NCBI GenBank assembly: GCA_905372135.1
Contig: CAJPNS010000056.1
Span: forward strand, 1-12,470
Source: Porphyromonadaceae bacterium
GTDB lineage: Bacteria > Bacteroidota > Bacteroidia > Bacteroidales > Paludibacteraceae
Direction of reading: 5' to 3'
Length of the DNA stretch: 12,470 bases
A model generated the notes under the pieces. The model made no database searches, had not been told where the DNA came from, and worked only from the letters and a program-made list of their open reading frames with translations. The position numbers were made by a program, and so were the translations under genes. This document shows, piece after piece, positions 1-5,503 of this stretch (positions are counted from its first letter, which is position 1; each line of letters begins with the position of its first letter).

Positions 1-212
1 AAGAGCTTGATTTTGATAGATATGATTATATCATTACATATCAAAAGCAATTGAAAGAATTGAGATATTCTCCTTATTTAACAAAAACAGAAGATGGTTT
101 GTATCACGATAAACGAACACCTTTAATACCAACTTGGGATAGTGTTCAAACCGACAAAGTTTATATCTATCGAATAAAGAAAAATGAGAAATATAGGTCT
201 CCAGGACCATAA
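1..212 (+). CDS. 3' end of a tandem paralogue of the 243-731 gene (truncated by window edge)
   Basis: The reading frame opens at base 3 (first full codon GAG) and ends at TAA 210-212. Its 69 residues match the C-terminal part of the next gene almost residue for residue, with the same ending KYRSPGP. By hand count about 14 of 212 bases differ, including several silent third-position changes, so both copies look like they have been kept as coding sequence after duplication. The 5' part lies outside the window. Function is unknown; the protein is expected to have the same N-terminal membrane segment as its neighbour. Confidence 0.75.
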   Translation, partial: ELDFDRYDYIITYQKQLKELRYSPYLTKTEDGLYHDKRTPLIPTWDSVQTDKVYIYRIKKNEKYRSPGP

Positions 213-242
213 ATACTTCTATATAAAAATAGGAAAAGTGAA

Positions 243-731
243 ATGATAAGGAAAATAAAATTGATAATACTGATAATAATTTTTATTTCAGTTGGAACGT
301 ACTGCTTTTACTATTATTATCCACGCAAGGTTTCTTTTGAATTGGCAAAAGAAATAGACAAGCCGTATTCAGAATTTAGCAGAATAGATTATGTTGGTTT
401 TGACTATATTGAAAATGCAGAACGATTTGAGTTCTTTATGGTTTATTATTATAACAAAGCGTCTTGCATTAAAGCCGAGTTAAAGGGTTATAGTTTAATT
501 TTCGTAGAAAATCTTGCCAAAGAGCTTGATTTTGATAGATATGATTATATCATTACATATCAAAAGCAATTGAAGGAATTGAGATATTCTCCTTATTTAA
601 CAAAAACAGAAGATGGTTTGTGTCACGATAAACAAATCCCTTTAATACCAACTTGGGATGGTGTGATAACTGATAAAGTATATATCTATCGGATAAAGAA
701 AAATGAGAAATATAGATCTCCAGGACCATAA
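243..731 (+). CDS. Small membrane-anchored protein of unknown function (tandem copy 2)
   Basis: This encodes 162 residues and I do not recognise the family. Residues 1-25 contain a positively charged start (MIRKIK) followed by a long isoleucine/leucine/phenylalanine stretch, which reads as a signal anchor or single membrane segment with the remainder outside the cytoplasm. The rest is rich in Tyr, Lys, Glu and Asp, with a PLIPTWD segment near residue 137 and a basic tail. AGGAAAAG lies a few bases before ATG 243. It is the second of two near-identical genes, 29 bp ahead of a putative lipoprotein gene, so co-transcription is likely. Kept duplicate copies of a small exported protein fit an immunity or self-protection role, but nothing in the sequence proves that. 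Confidence 0.8.
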   Translation: MIRKIKLIILIIIFISVGTYCFYYYYPRKVSFELAKEIDKPYSEFSRIDYVGFDYIENAERFEFFMVYYYNKASCIKAELKGYSLIFVENLAKELDFDRYDYIITYQKQLKELRYSPYLTKTEDGLCHDKQIPLIPTWDGVITDKVYIYRIKKNEKYRSPGP

Positions 732-760
732 ATACTTCTATATAAAACAGGAAATGTGAA

Positions 761-1237
761 ATGAGAGATTTTAAAAAAGGAATCATACTATTGTTGTTGA
801 CTATAACTTCTTGTAACTCACAGGCTACAAAGATCGATGGTGAAATAACAGTCAGACAAGATGAAAATGTGAAGATTGAGTTTAATTTTTATCCTTCAAG
901 TGGAGGTAGTGTTATTTACACGATTAAATACTATGGGGATAGTTTGTATGTGAAAAAATTAGAGCCTAGAGGAAATGAGGTTACTGATTTTAAAAAACAT
1001 CTTTCCGACAAAGAAGTTGATAAAATAAAGCAAGTTGTATCAACATTAAAAAAGAGAGGAGATGTAGAAACTGATCTTGTTTTCGATACTTGGAGAGTGG
1101 AATTGCTTATTAATGACACAATATACTATAATGAATTAGGTGGTACGATAGAAATATTGCCTACTGATGTTAAGAGTCTTTTGAACTTATTGATTGAAGA
1201 GTCATCTGTTGAGATAGAACTCTATGGATTTTCTTAG
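761..1237 (+). CDS. Putative lipoprotein of unknown function
   Basis: This encodes 158 residues. The N-terminus has basic residues, a leucine-rich core and a lipobox ending ITSC with Cys18, so a lipidated envelope protein is likely. The mature part alternates hydrophobic and polar residues (IEFNFYPSSGGSVIYTIKYYG), which suggests beta strands, followed by a probable helix with DKEVDKIKQVVSTLKK around residues 82-97. The start is ATG 761, with AGGAAATG upstream in a spacer duplicated from the preceding gene. No enzymatic motif is visible and I cannot name a family. Confidence 0.75.
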   Translation: MRDFKKGIILLLLTITSCNSQATKIDGEITVRQDENVKIEFNFYPSSGGSVIYTIKYYGDSLYVKKLEPRGNEVTDFKKHLSDKEVDKIKQVVSTLKKRGDVETDLVFDTWRVELLINDTIYYNELGGTIEILPTDVKSLLNLLIEESSVEIELYGFS

Positions 1238-1317
1238 AAAACAAGAAGAGTACGGTAATGCTCAAAATCGTTTTTTTTGTAAAAGCCTGATAAATAATAA
1301 GTAAATTGATTGTTGGA

Positions 1318-1821
1318 ATGAGGAAAAGAGTGTTTTTTGTTTTATTTGTGAGTTTCTTGGTGAGTATAAACTGTTCTTGTATTTCTGCCCAAAAGATTTT
1401 GGGCAGAAATACAAATTACAAAATAAAACGTATTGATGAAAATGATTGTGCATACATAATTGATGCGACAAGAAATGATACCGTTTTTCGCATAATTAGC
1501 ACGAAAATGACAGATAATGAGGTTGTTGTGGAGGGGATTAAAATAGGTGAAAGTTATCTCCTTAAATTGCGAAAAGTATATCCTAGTACAGAAGGCTTAA
1601 GAGCCGATACTGCAAAAATTAATTTCAGGGATAGTTGTTTTATTATTACTGATAAAAGTACTCATTATAGTCTGTACATCGCTGAAAATTTAAATGGGAT
1701 AGGTTTGACTGAAAACATCAAAAGTATTACAGAAATAGTCAATAATATTCGTATCTATTCAATCGATTGTGATGCCTGCAAAGAAAGGAATAATATTTTA
1801 ATCCGTTTATTTGTGAAATAG
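1318..1821 (+). CDS. Secreted protein of unknown function with an internal mRNA hairpin
   Basis: This encodes 167 residues from ATG 1318. An in-frame TTG at 1306 also exists, but the ATG begins a classic signal peptide, MRKR followed by a hydrophobic core. Cleavage is plausible after ISA before Gln25, typical of Bacteroidetes exported proteins. Two cysteines at 19 and 21 leave a lipoprotein reading possible but less likely. The mature domain is mixed alpha/beta with a CDAC pair near the C-terminus. The stretch encoding the cleavage region is a perfect 18-bp inverted repeat (1377-1414). I do not recognise the family. The gene follows the lipoprotein gene by 80 bp on the same strand. Confidence 0.7.
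   Translation: MRKRVFFVLFVSFLVSINCSCISAQKILGRNTNYKIKRIDENDCAYIIDATRNDTVFRIISTKMTDNEVVVEGIKIGESYLLKLRKVYPSTEGLRADTAKINFRDSCFIITDKSTHYSLYIAENLNGIGLTENIKSITEIVNNIRIYSIDCDACKERNNILIRLFVK
1377..1414. repeat. Perfect 18-bp inverted repeat with a 2-bp spacer, inside a coding region
   Basis: The left arm TTGTATTTCTGCCCAAAA (1377-1394) is the exact reverse complement of TTTTGGGCAGAAATACAA (1397-1414), with only GA between. In RNA it would form a very strong hairpin just past the signal-peptide codons. The flanking bases (C1376, A1415) do not pair, so the arms end cleanly. There is no T-tract after it, so it does not look like a terminator. Confidence 0.9.
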
Positions 1822-1927
1822 CAATGTCTTTTTAAGCCAATGAAATCTTATGGCGTTGTAATGGAATAATCTAATTATATTTATCGGTGGAGAAGTAAAT
1901 TGTGGTACCCTCTAAAAAACGGTGATT

Positions 1928-2107
1928 ATGGAGAAGGAGTTTGTTGTTGTGGTGGCTTTTGTATTTCTTGTGTTTTGTGCCTATGGTAATAGTAATAATC
2001 AAGGCGCTAAAGAACAATGTGTTGTAGAAGATATCTTTTTGTAAGATACTAGTTATGTAAAGCGAATAGATTCTCTGCTATATACCTCTTCTTGCCCAAA
2101 AGAATAA
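1928..2107 (+). pseudogene. Remnant of a small exported protein gene with an in-frame stop
   Basis: ATG 1928 opens 38 codons with a hydrophobic N-terminus (MEKEFVVVVAFVFLVFCAYG), like a signal peptide, then stops at TAA 2042-2044. Reading through that stop continues DTSYVKRIDSLLYTSSCPKE to TAA 2105-2107. A third frame just after it reads LAQKNKIKATQELIDNK to TGA 2142-2144. The pieces look like a decayed gene of the same style as its neighbours. It could also be a genuine 38-residue peptide. The rest of 1822-2152 shows nothing else I can support. Confidence 0.4.
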
Positions 2108-2152
2108 AATAAAAGCTACTCAAGAACTTATAGATAATAAATGAGTCTGAAT

Positions 2153-2691
2153 ATGAAACGCATTTTTATAATTATATTACTTCTATCATGTTATAATATG
2201 TTATTACACTCTCAAAAAAAGAACTTGATTCTGTTTATAAAGTTTTATATGATTTTTTGTGGGAGGAGAGAGAAGGCTCTAGAAATTTATTGATAGTCAG
2301 TTCCACTGAAACTTTTAGGGATAAAATAGTCGTCAATGATATATCGGATTCTACCACATTCAATTCAGGTATAGATTCATATAAAGATATAGCCGTATAT
2401 GAGTTCTATGTACTAGGTGAAGGGCATCCTGTATCATACATCCTAGTCAAAGAGTTTGAGAAATTCAGGATTTATAGAAATGAGGATATCTCGCGAGTAA
2501 TGGAGTTTTTGCTGTATCTAAAAAAACAGTATCCCGAATTGATAACAGATATCCAATTTATTGACTTAATACACAGATTAGTAGGAAACTCTACTGGAAG
2601 CTTTTTAGGAATTAAATTAAAACATGGGGTATCATACTTTGGGTATTGGGAGAATGTTAAGAAAAATACTGAATGTAAGATGATAAAATAG
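2153..2691 (+). CDS. Exported protein of unknown function, split by a -1 frameshift at A-AAA-AAG
   Basis: ATG 2153 (or 2141, four codons earlier) begins a signal sequence MKRIFIIILLLSC; LLSC resembles a lipobox. In this frame translation would stop at TGA 2291-2293 after 46 residues. At 2215-2221 the zero frame reads CAA-AAA-AAG, the heptamer A-AAA-AAG. Slipping back one base continues KKELDSVYKVLYDFLWEEREG into a clean open frame ending at TAG 2689-2691, giving about 179 residues. The long part has no good start of its own: only a TTG at 2257 lies near its beginning. Either the gene uses frameshifting or slippage, or one A was lost from an eight-A run by mutation or sequencing error. The product is unrecognised. 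Confidence 0.6.
2215..2221 (+). other. dnaX-type slippery heptamer A-AAA-AAG at the frame junction
   Basis: The heptamer sits in the correct phase (codons CAA, AAA, AAG) for -1 ribosomal frameshifting. The -1 frame it leads into is exactly the frame of the downstream 2221-2691 open region. It is part of a seven-A run (2214-2220), so polymerase slippage to eight A would have the same effect. I see no obvious strong stem just downstream. Confidence 0.5.
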
Positions 2692-2936
2692 ACTTTTATT
2701 GTCTTTATGCTATGTTTTTTATGCAAATACCATGTTTATTGATTTTTAGCGTCTTGTGGACTCGTGAGTAGTAATATCGTGCAGAATACTTCGACTGCTT
2801 GTATATTCGGCTCGGCTTGCAGACTATGTGGCACCGTAGCGTTCGTTTAGATACGATTGCAAGAGTCGGAATTTATACCTAACTTTGCTCAGGAAATTGA
2901 GAGAAATACAAAACTTAACTAGTCATGAACCTTTAT

Positions 2937-2997
2937 CTGATTACTAAAATCACCGATTATACGACAACAATAGATTTGCTCGGATTAAATGTTTGGT
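2937..2997 (-). pseudogene. Possible remnant of an alcohol dehydrogenase 3' end
   Basis: On the minus strand this reads ...NPSKSIVVV-stop. The intact dehydrogenase at 3810-4865 ends ...DLIKPIVVL-stop, and the stop codons align. Similarity continues past the stop into non-coding sequence (GATTTTAGTAATCAG against GATTTTAATCAG). Only about 60 bases align, with gaps, so chance or a shared non-coding element remains possible. Confidence 0.3.
2971..2978 (+). promoter_or_regulatory. Possible -7 promoter element for the 3010 gene
   Basis: TAGATTTG fits TAnnTTTG and lies 31 bp before ATG 3010. I see no matching -33 TTTG at the usual distance. A second match, TAACTTTG at 2880-2887, is an alternative start point further upstream. 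Confidence 0.25.
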
Positions 2998-3009
2998 AAC
3001 CATATTTAG

Positions 3010-3492
3010 ATGAATAGAATTTTAATCATAACTCTTTTGAGTGTTATTCCCGTTGTTATTAATGCACAGCAAGTATCCATAGCGCATTATGCCTATCCTG
3101 TGCATAAGACATTTGATAATATGCTTTTAGATATTATGCCTAAGCAGATTAACGTGAATTATTACGCTCAATTGAGTGATAACGACGTAAAACATCGTAG
3201 TACATATTTATTGGTCGATACCATTTGCAGAGCGAAATATCTAAAAGTCTATACAAAAAAGGCAAGAAATGGATATCTATATGTAAATAAGTCTGTTATT
3301 GATTTTATAAAAAAACAACAACGATGTTTGGCTAATGATATAGAAATAACTTATTTACTCAATGGCAAGGGTTTGAGTAGTAAAGAAGATGTGATGTTTT
3401 TGATAAAGTTATCGATGAGAAAAATCAAAAAGATACATTTTAACTATTCGGAAAGCGATAAGTCTTTGGTGGTGGATATATTAACTATGTGA
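3010..3492 (+). CDS. Secreted protein of unknown function
   Basis: This encodes 160 residues. The signal peptide MNRILIITLLSVIPVVINA is followed by Gln-Gln, a typical Bacteroidetes signal peptidase I site after Ala19. The mature part contains several basic patches (KKARNG, KKQQR, MRKIKKIHF) and a predicted mixed alpha/beta content, with no enzymatic motif I can name. It is the last plus-strand gene of the AT-rich block and may have its own promoter in the preceding gap. A two-way terminator lies about 250 bp downstream. Confidence 0.75.
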   Translation: MNRILIITLLSVIPVVINAQQVSIAHYAYPVHKTFDNMLLDIMPKQINVNYYAQLSDNDVKHRSTYLLVDTICRAKYLKVYTKKARNGYLYVNKSVIDFIKKQQRCLANDIEITYLLNGKGLSSKEDVMFLIKLSMRKIKKIHFNYSESDKSLVVDILTM

Positions 3493-3594
3493 TTTGGTGG
3501 TGTTTGTGCTTGGTGTCGACTTCGAGACACCGTAACTGGCGTGTCTTTATCGTTTATAGTTAGGTCTTTAAATAATTTTGTCGCTTCTCAATAA

Positions 3595-3640
3595 ATTTCC
3601 ATACGTTATTTTGCATAACACAAAAACCCTGTATGGAAAT
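3595..3640. repeat. 10-bp inverted repeat enclosing a smaller one
   Basis: ATTTCCATAC (3595-3604) is the exact reverse complement of GTATGGAAAT (3631-3640). Inside the 26-base loop, GTTAT (3605-3609) pairs with ATAAC (3615-3619), giving a branched hairpin in non-coding sequence. It has no T-tract and no known family resemblance that I can identify. It could be a transposon-end relic or a structured 3' element of the 3010 transcript. Confidence 0.5.
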
Positions 3641-3741
3641 GGCTCAAAATAGTCCGTGTTTATCAGGCTTTTGAACTAAATAAAAGATTCAAGATGGTTT
3701 TAAGCGACGTTGTTTGATTTTTCTCTAGCAAAGTTATCAAA

Positions 3742-3782
3742 AATCCCGACAAATACGGAATCGACTTGTCGGGATTACTTTT
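3742..3782. terminator. Bidirectional rho-independent terminator
   Basis: AATCCCGACAA (3742-3752) and TTGTCGGGATT (3766-3776) form a perfect 11-bp stem with a 13-base loop. On the plus strand it is followed by ACTTTTTT; on the minus strand the stem is followed by TTTTGATAA. It sits between the ends of the converging 3010 gene and the alcohol dehydrogenase gene and can stop both. Confidence 0.85.
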
Positions 3783-3809
3783 TTGTAACCTGATTAAAAT
3801 CGGAGATTA

Positions 3810-4865
3810 TTATAACACCACAATAGGTTTTATCAGGTCTTTAGGTTTGTTTTTCATAAGCATAAGAGCCTTTTGTACGTCGTCGAAAGAGTGGAACTTA
3901 TGAGTAAGCATCGGGCTTACATCGAGTCTACCATATTGCATGAGACGTGCCAGAAACTCCATATTCTTACGTCCTCCGGGCATCAATCCGCCTACAATAC
4001 GTATGTGCCCCATTCCCAGCCCCCAACCTACACGAGGAATCTTGATATAATCGCCTTCTCCGAGATAGTTGACGTTAGAGACGATGCCACCGGGTTTCAC
4101 CAGACAGACAGCTTGTTCGAACGTATCGGTGTCGCCGCCTGCAATTATGACCTTATCTACAGGTTTACCGCCCATAGCGTCTTTTATTTGAGCCACAATA
4201 TCGCCGTCGCGGTAGTTGATGATATCGGTAGCACCATAGAATTTAGCCACATCCTGACATATCGGACGAGAGCCCACGGCAAATAGGCGTGATGCTCCGC
4301 GTAAGGCAGCTCCTGCAACAGCCATCAGTCCTACAGGACCGATACCGATTACTACCACGATATCACCGTGTTCTACTTCGGCGAGATTGGCTCCGTGGAA
4401 ACCGGTCGGTACCATATCCGACAGCATTACAGCGTTTTCTATGCTTATCTCTTTCGGTAGATGAGCCAAGTTGCCATCGGCTTCGTTGACGTGGAAAAAC
4501 TCGGCAAAAACACCGTCTTTGACGTTCGAGAACTTCCAGCCGTTGAGCATACCGTGAGAATGCATCGAAAATCCCGACTGCGACTCTACCGCCATCCAAT
4601 CGGGTGTAATGGCGGGTACTATTACCTTATCGCCCGGCTTGAAGTCTTTTACCAGACTGCCTACCTCTACTACTTCGGCAGAGGCTTCGTGGCCGAGGAT
4701 GAGATTTTGCCTGTCGCCTAATGCGTGTTCCCATACCGTATGTACGTCGGACGTACATGGAGAGATAGCCAGCGGGCGACAAATGGCATCGTAAGGTCCG
4801 CAAGTAGGTCTATCTTTTTCGATAAGACCTACTTGGTCCAATCCTAACATTGCAAATGCTTTCAT
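3810..4865 (-). CDS. adh: NADP(H)-dependent zinc secondary alcohol dehydrogenase
   Basis: This encodes 351 residues, the same length as the Clostridium beijerinckii isopropanol dehydrogenase it closely resembles from memory. The family reversibly reduces ketones such as acetone to secondary alcohols. Zinc ligands Cys37, His59 and Asp150 fall at the family's numbering, with Glu60 next to His59. The Rossmann loop GIGPVG is at 174-179. Gly198-Ser199-Arg200 and Tyr218, which hold the 2'-phosphate of NADP in that family, are all present, so NADPH preference is expected. ATG 4865 is the start: the frame stays open upstream for 50 codons, but that stretch is the neighbour's coding region read out of frame. 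The gene follows the Cys-rich lipoprotein gene by 28 bp, probably in one transcript. Likely cytoplasmic and fermentative. Confidence 0.95.
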   Translation of the reverse strand: MKAFAMLGLDQVGLIEKDRPTCGPYDAICRPLAISPCTSDVHTVWEHALGDRQNLILGHEASAEVVEVGSLVKDFKPGDKVIVPAITPDWMAVESQSGFSMHSHGMLNGWKFSNVKDGVFAEFFHVNEADGNLAHLPKEISIENAVMLSDMVPTGFHGANLAEVEHGDIVVVIGIGPVGLMAVAGAALRGASRLFAVGSRPICQDVAKFYGATDIINYRDGDIVAQIKDAMGGKPVDKVIIAGGDTDTFEQAVCLVKPGGIVSNVNYLGEGDYIKIPRVGWGLGMGHIRIVGGLMPGGRKNMEFLARLMQYGRLDVSPMLTHKFHSFDDVQKALMLMKNKPKDLIKPIVVL

Positions 4866-4893
4866 ATTGGTTGATTTTTTTGGTGTTATACAA

Positions 4894-5406
4894 TTATTTG
4901 GAACAATTTTTTTTATCGCAGTCTTTCTTACCGCAGTCTTTGGTGCAGTCTTTTTTACCGCCATCTTTGGAGCAAGATTTTTCTTGACCGCAATCTTTCT
5001 TTTCTGCGTTGGCACATTCGCCTTTCGCCTTTGTCATGAGTGCGTTGACTTTATCGAAAAATGCTTTCTTTTCGGTGATAGTCATTTTTTCGAACTTAGC
5101 CCATTCGGCATCTACTTCGTCCATAACTTTCTTTACAGAGGAAGACATTTCCGATTCGGCAGCAGCTTTCTTCTTGGCGAAACATTCGGCACGTTTAGCA
5201 AGTAAAGCTTCCTGTTCTTCTACGGCAAGTGATTCGAATTTAGCCCATTGCTCCTGCATAGTGTTTTTGTCGGTACACTCTTTTTGGCACTCTTGCTTCA
5301 TAGCAGTAGAGTCTTGGCATTCGCTTTCGCATTGAGTGCTTTTTCCGCAACAAGACCACATGGCTAAGGCAGCCACGAAACTTAAAAATACAACTGATTT
5401 TCTCAT
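4894..5406 (-). CDS. Cysteine- and lysine-rich lipoprotein with two internal repeats
   Basis: This encodes 170 residues. The N-terminus (MRKSVVFLSFVAALAMWSC) gives a lipid-attachment Cys19, so an envelope lipoprotein is likely. There are 14 cysteines, many as CxxxC (QCESEC, ECQKEC, CTKDC). The C-terminal 35 residues are a low-complexity run of KKDC-like units, which looks suited to metal or thiol chemistry. The middle holds two related helical repeats, QWAKFESLAVEEQEALLAK and EWAKFEKMTITEKKAFFDK, about 50 residues apart. The gene is promoter-proximal to the zinc dehydrogenase gene, 28 bp apart. No known family is recognised; metal binding is inference from composition. Confidence 0.8.
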   Translation of the reverse strand: MRKSVVFLSFVAALAMWSCCGKSTQCESECQDSTAMKQECQKECTDKNTMQEQWAKFESLAVEEQEALLAKRAECFAKKKAAAESEMSSSVKKVMDEVDAEWAKFEKMTITEKKAFFDKVNALMTKAKGECANAEKKDCGQEKSCSKDGGKKDCTKDCGKKDCDKKNCSK

Positions 5407-5458
5407 AAGATTTTTTTAATTTTAAATTGATTGATTATTATTATAATTATGTATTTTA

Positions 5459-5466
5459 CAAAGATA
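5459..5466 (-). promoter_or_regulatory. -7 promoter element of the lipoprotein-dehydrogenase operon
   Basis: Read on the minus strand this is TATCTTTG, an exact TAnnTTTG match 52 bp before the ATG at 5406. The leader is very AT-rich. A clear -33 TTTG is not seen. Confidence 0.55.
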
Positions 5467-5503
5467 GTCTATTTTTATCAATAAGCCACCGTTCGTATAA
5501 AAA

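Larger units (their letters stand above)
1..765 (+). repeat. Tandem gene duplication, 519-bp offset
   Basis: Bases 1 to about 246 repeat at 520 to about 765. The match covers the 3' part of the gene and also the spacer after the stop codon (AAATACTTCTATATAAAA, then AGGAAA, then GTGAAATGA). It stops just after the start codon of the following gene. The spacers before the genes at 243 and 761 are therefore copies of each other, which puts the duplication breakpoint at the start codon. The left end of the first copy is not visible. Confidence 0.8.
2692..3009. other. 318-bp gap without a recognised gene
   Basis: Bases 2745-2880 are less AT-rich than the flanks and hold no open frame I can support. 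TAACTTTG at 2880-2887 and TAGATTTG at 2971-2978 match the Bacteroidetes -7 element. A 24-codon open frame (2925-2999) lies between the first of these and the next gene. Part of it, 2937-2997, resembles the 3' end of the alcohol dehydrogenase gene read on the minus strand. No tRNA-like fold was seen. Confidence 0.5.
3493..3809. other. 317-bp convergent gap with hairpins
   Basis: No gene is supported here. Just after the stop, GGTGTC (3512-3517) can pair with GACACC (3526-3531), or GACAC (3526-3530) can instead pair with GTGTC (3541-3545), giving two mutually exclusive small stems. Further right are a 10-bp inverted repeat (3595-3640) and a strong terminator (3742-3782). Confidence 0.55.

Noticed and set aside
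1306..1317. TTG start four codons upstream of ATG 1318
   Set aside because: The ATG directly begins a good signal peptide; the extra residues would precede it without reason.
2745..2880. Less AT-rich stretch considered as a possible tRNA or structured RNA
   Set aside because: No T-loop motif, acceptor stem or cloverleaf could be found by eye.
1281..3672. 12-bp repeat AAAAGCCTGATA (1281-1292) with its inverse at 3661-3672, bracketing the AT-rich genes like terminal repeats
   Set aside because: There are no extended arms, target duplication or transposase. The nearby GCTCAAAAT is in direct orientation at both places, so the arrangement is inconsistent with terminal inverted repeats.
3729..3736. 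TAACTTTG on the minus strand, a possible leftward promoter antisense to the 3010 gene
   Set aside because: It overlaps the terminator's minus-strand tail and no leftward gene follows; a chance match is more likely.
4866..5015. 50-residue Lys/Ala/Thr-rich N-terminal extension of the dehydrogenase
   Set aside because: The frame is open, but the stretch is the 3' end of the lipoprotein gene read out of frame. The dehydrogenase from ATG 4865 has exactly the family length and ligand numbering.
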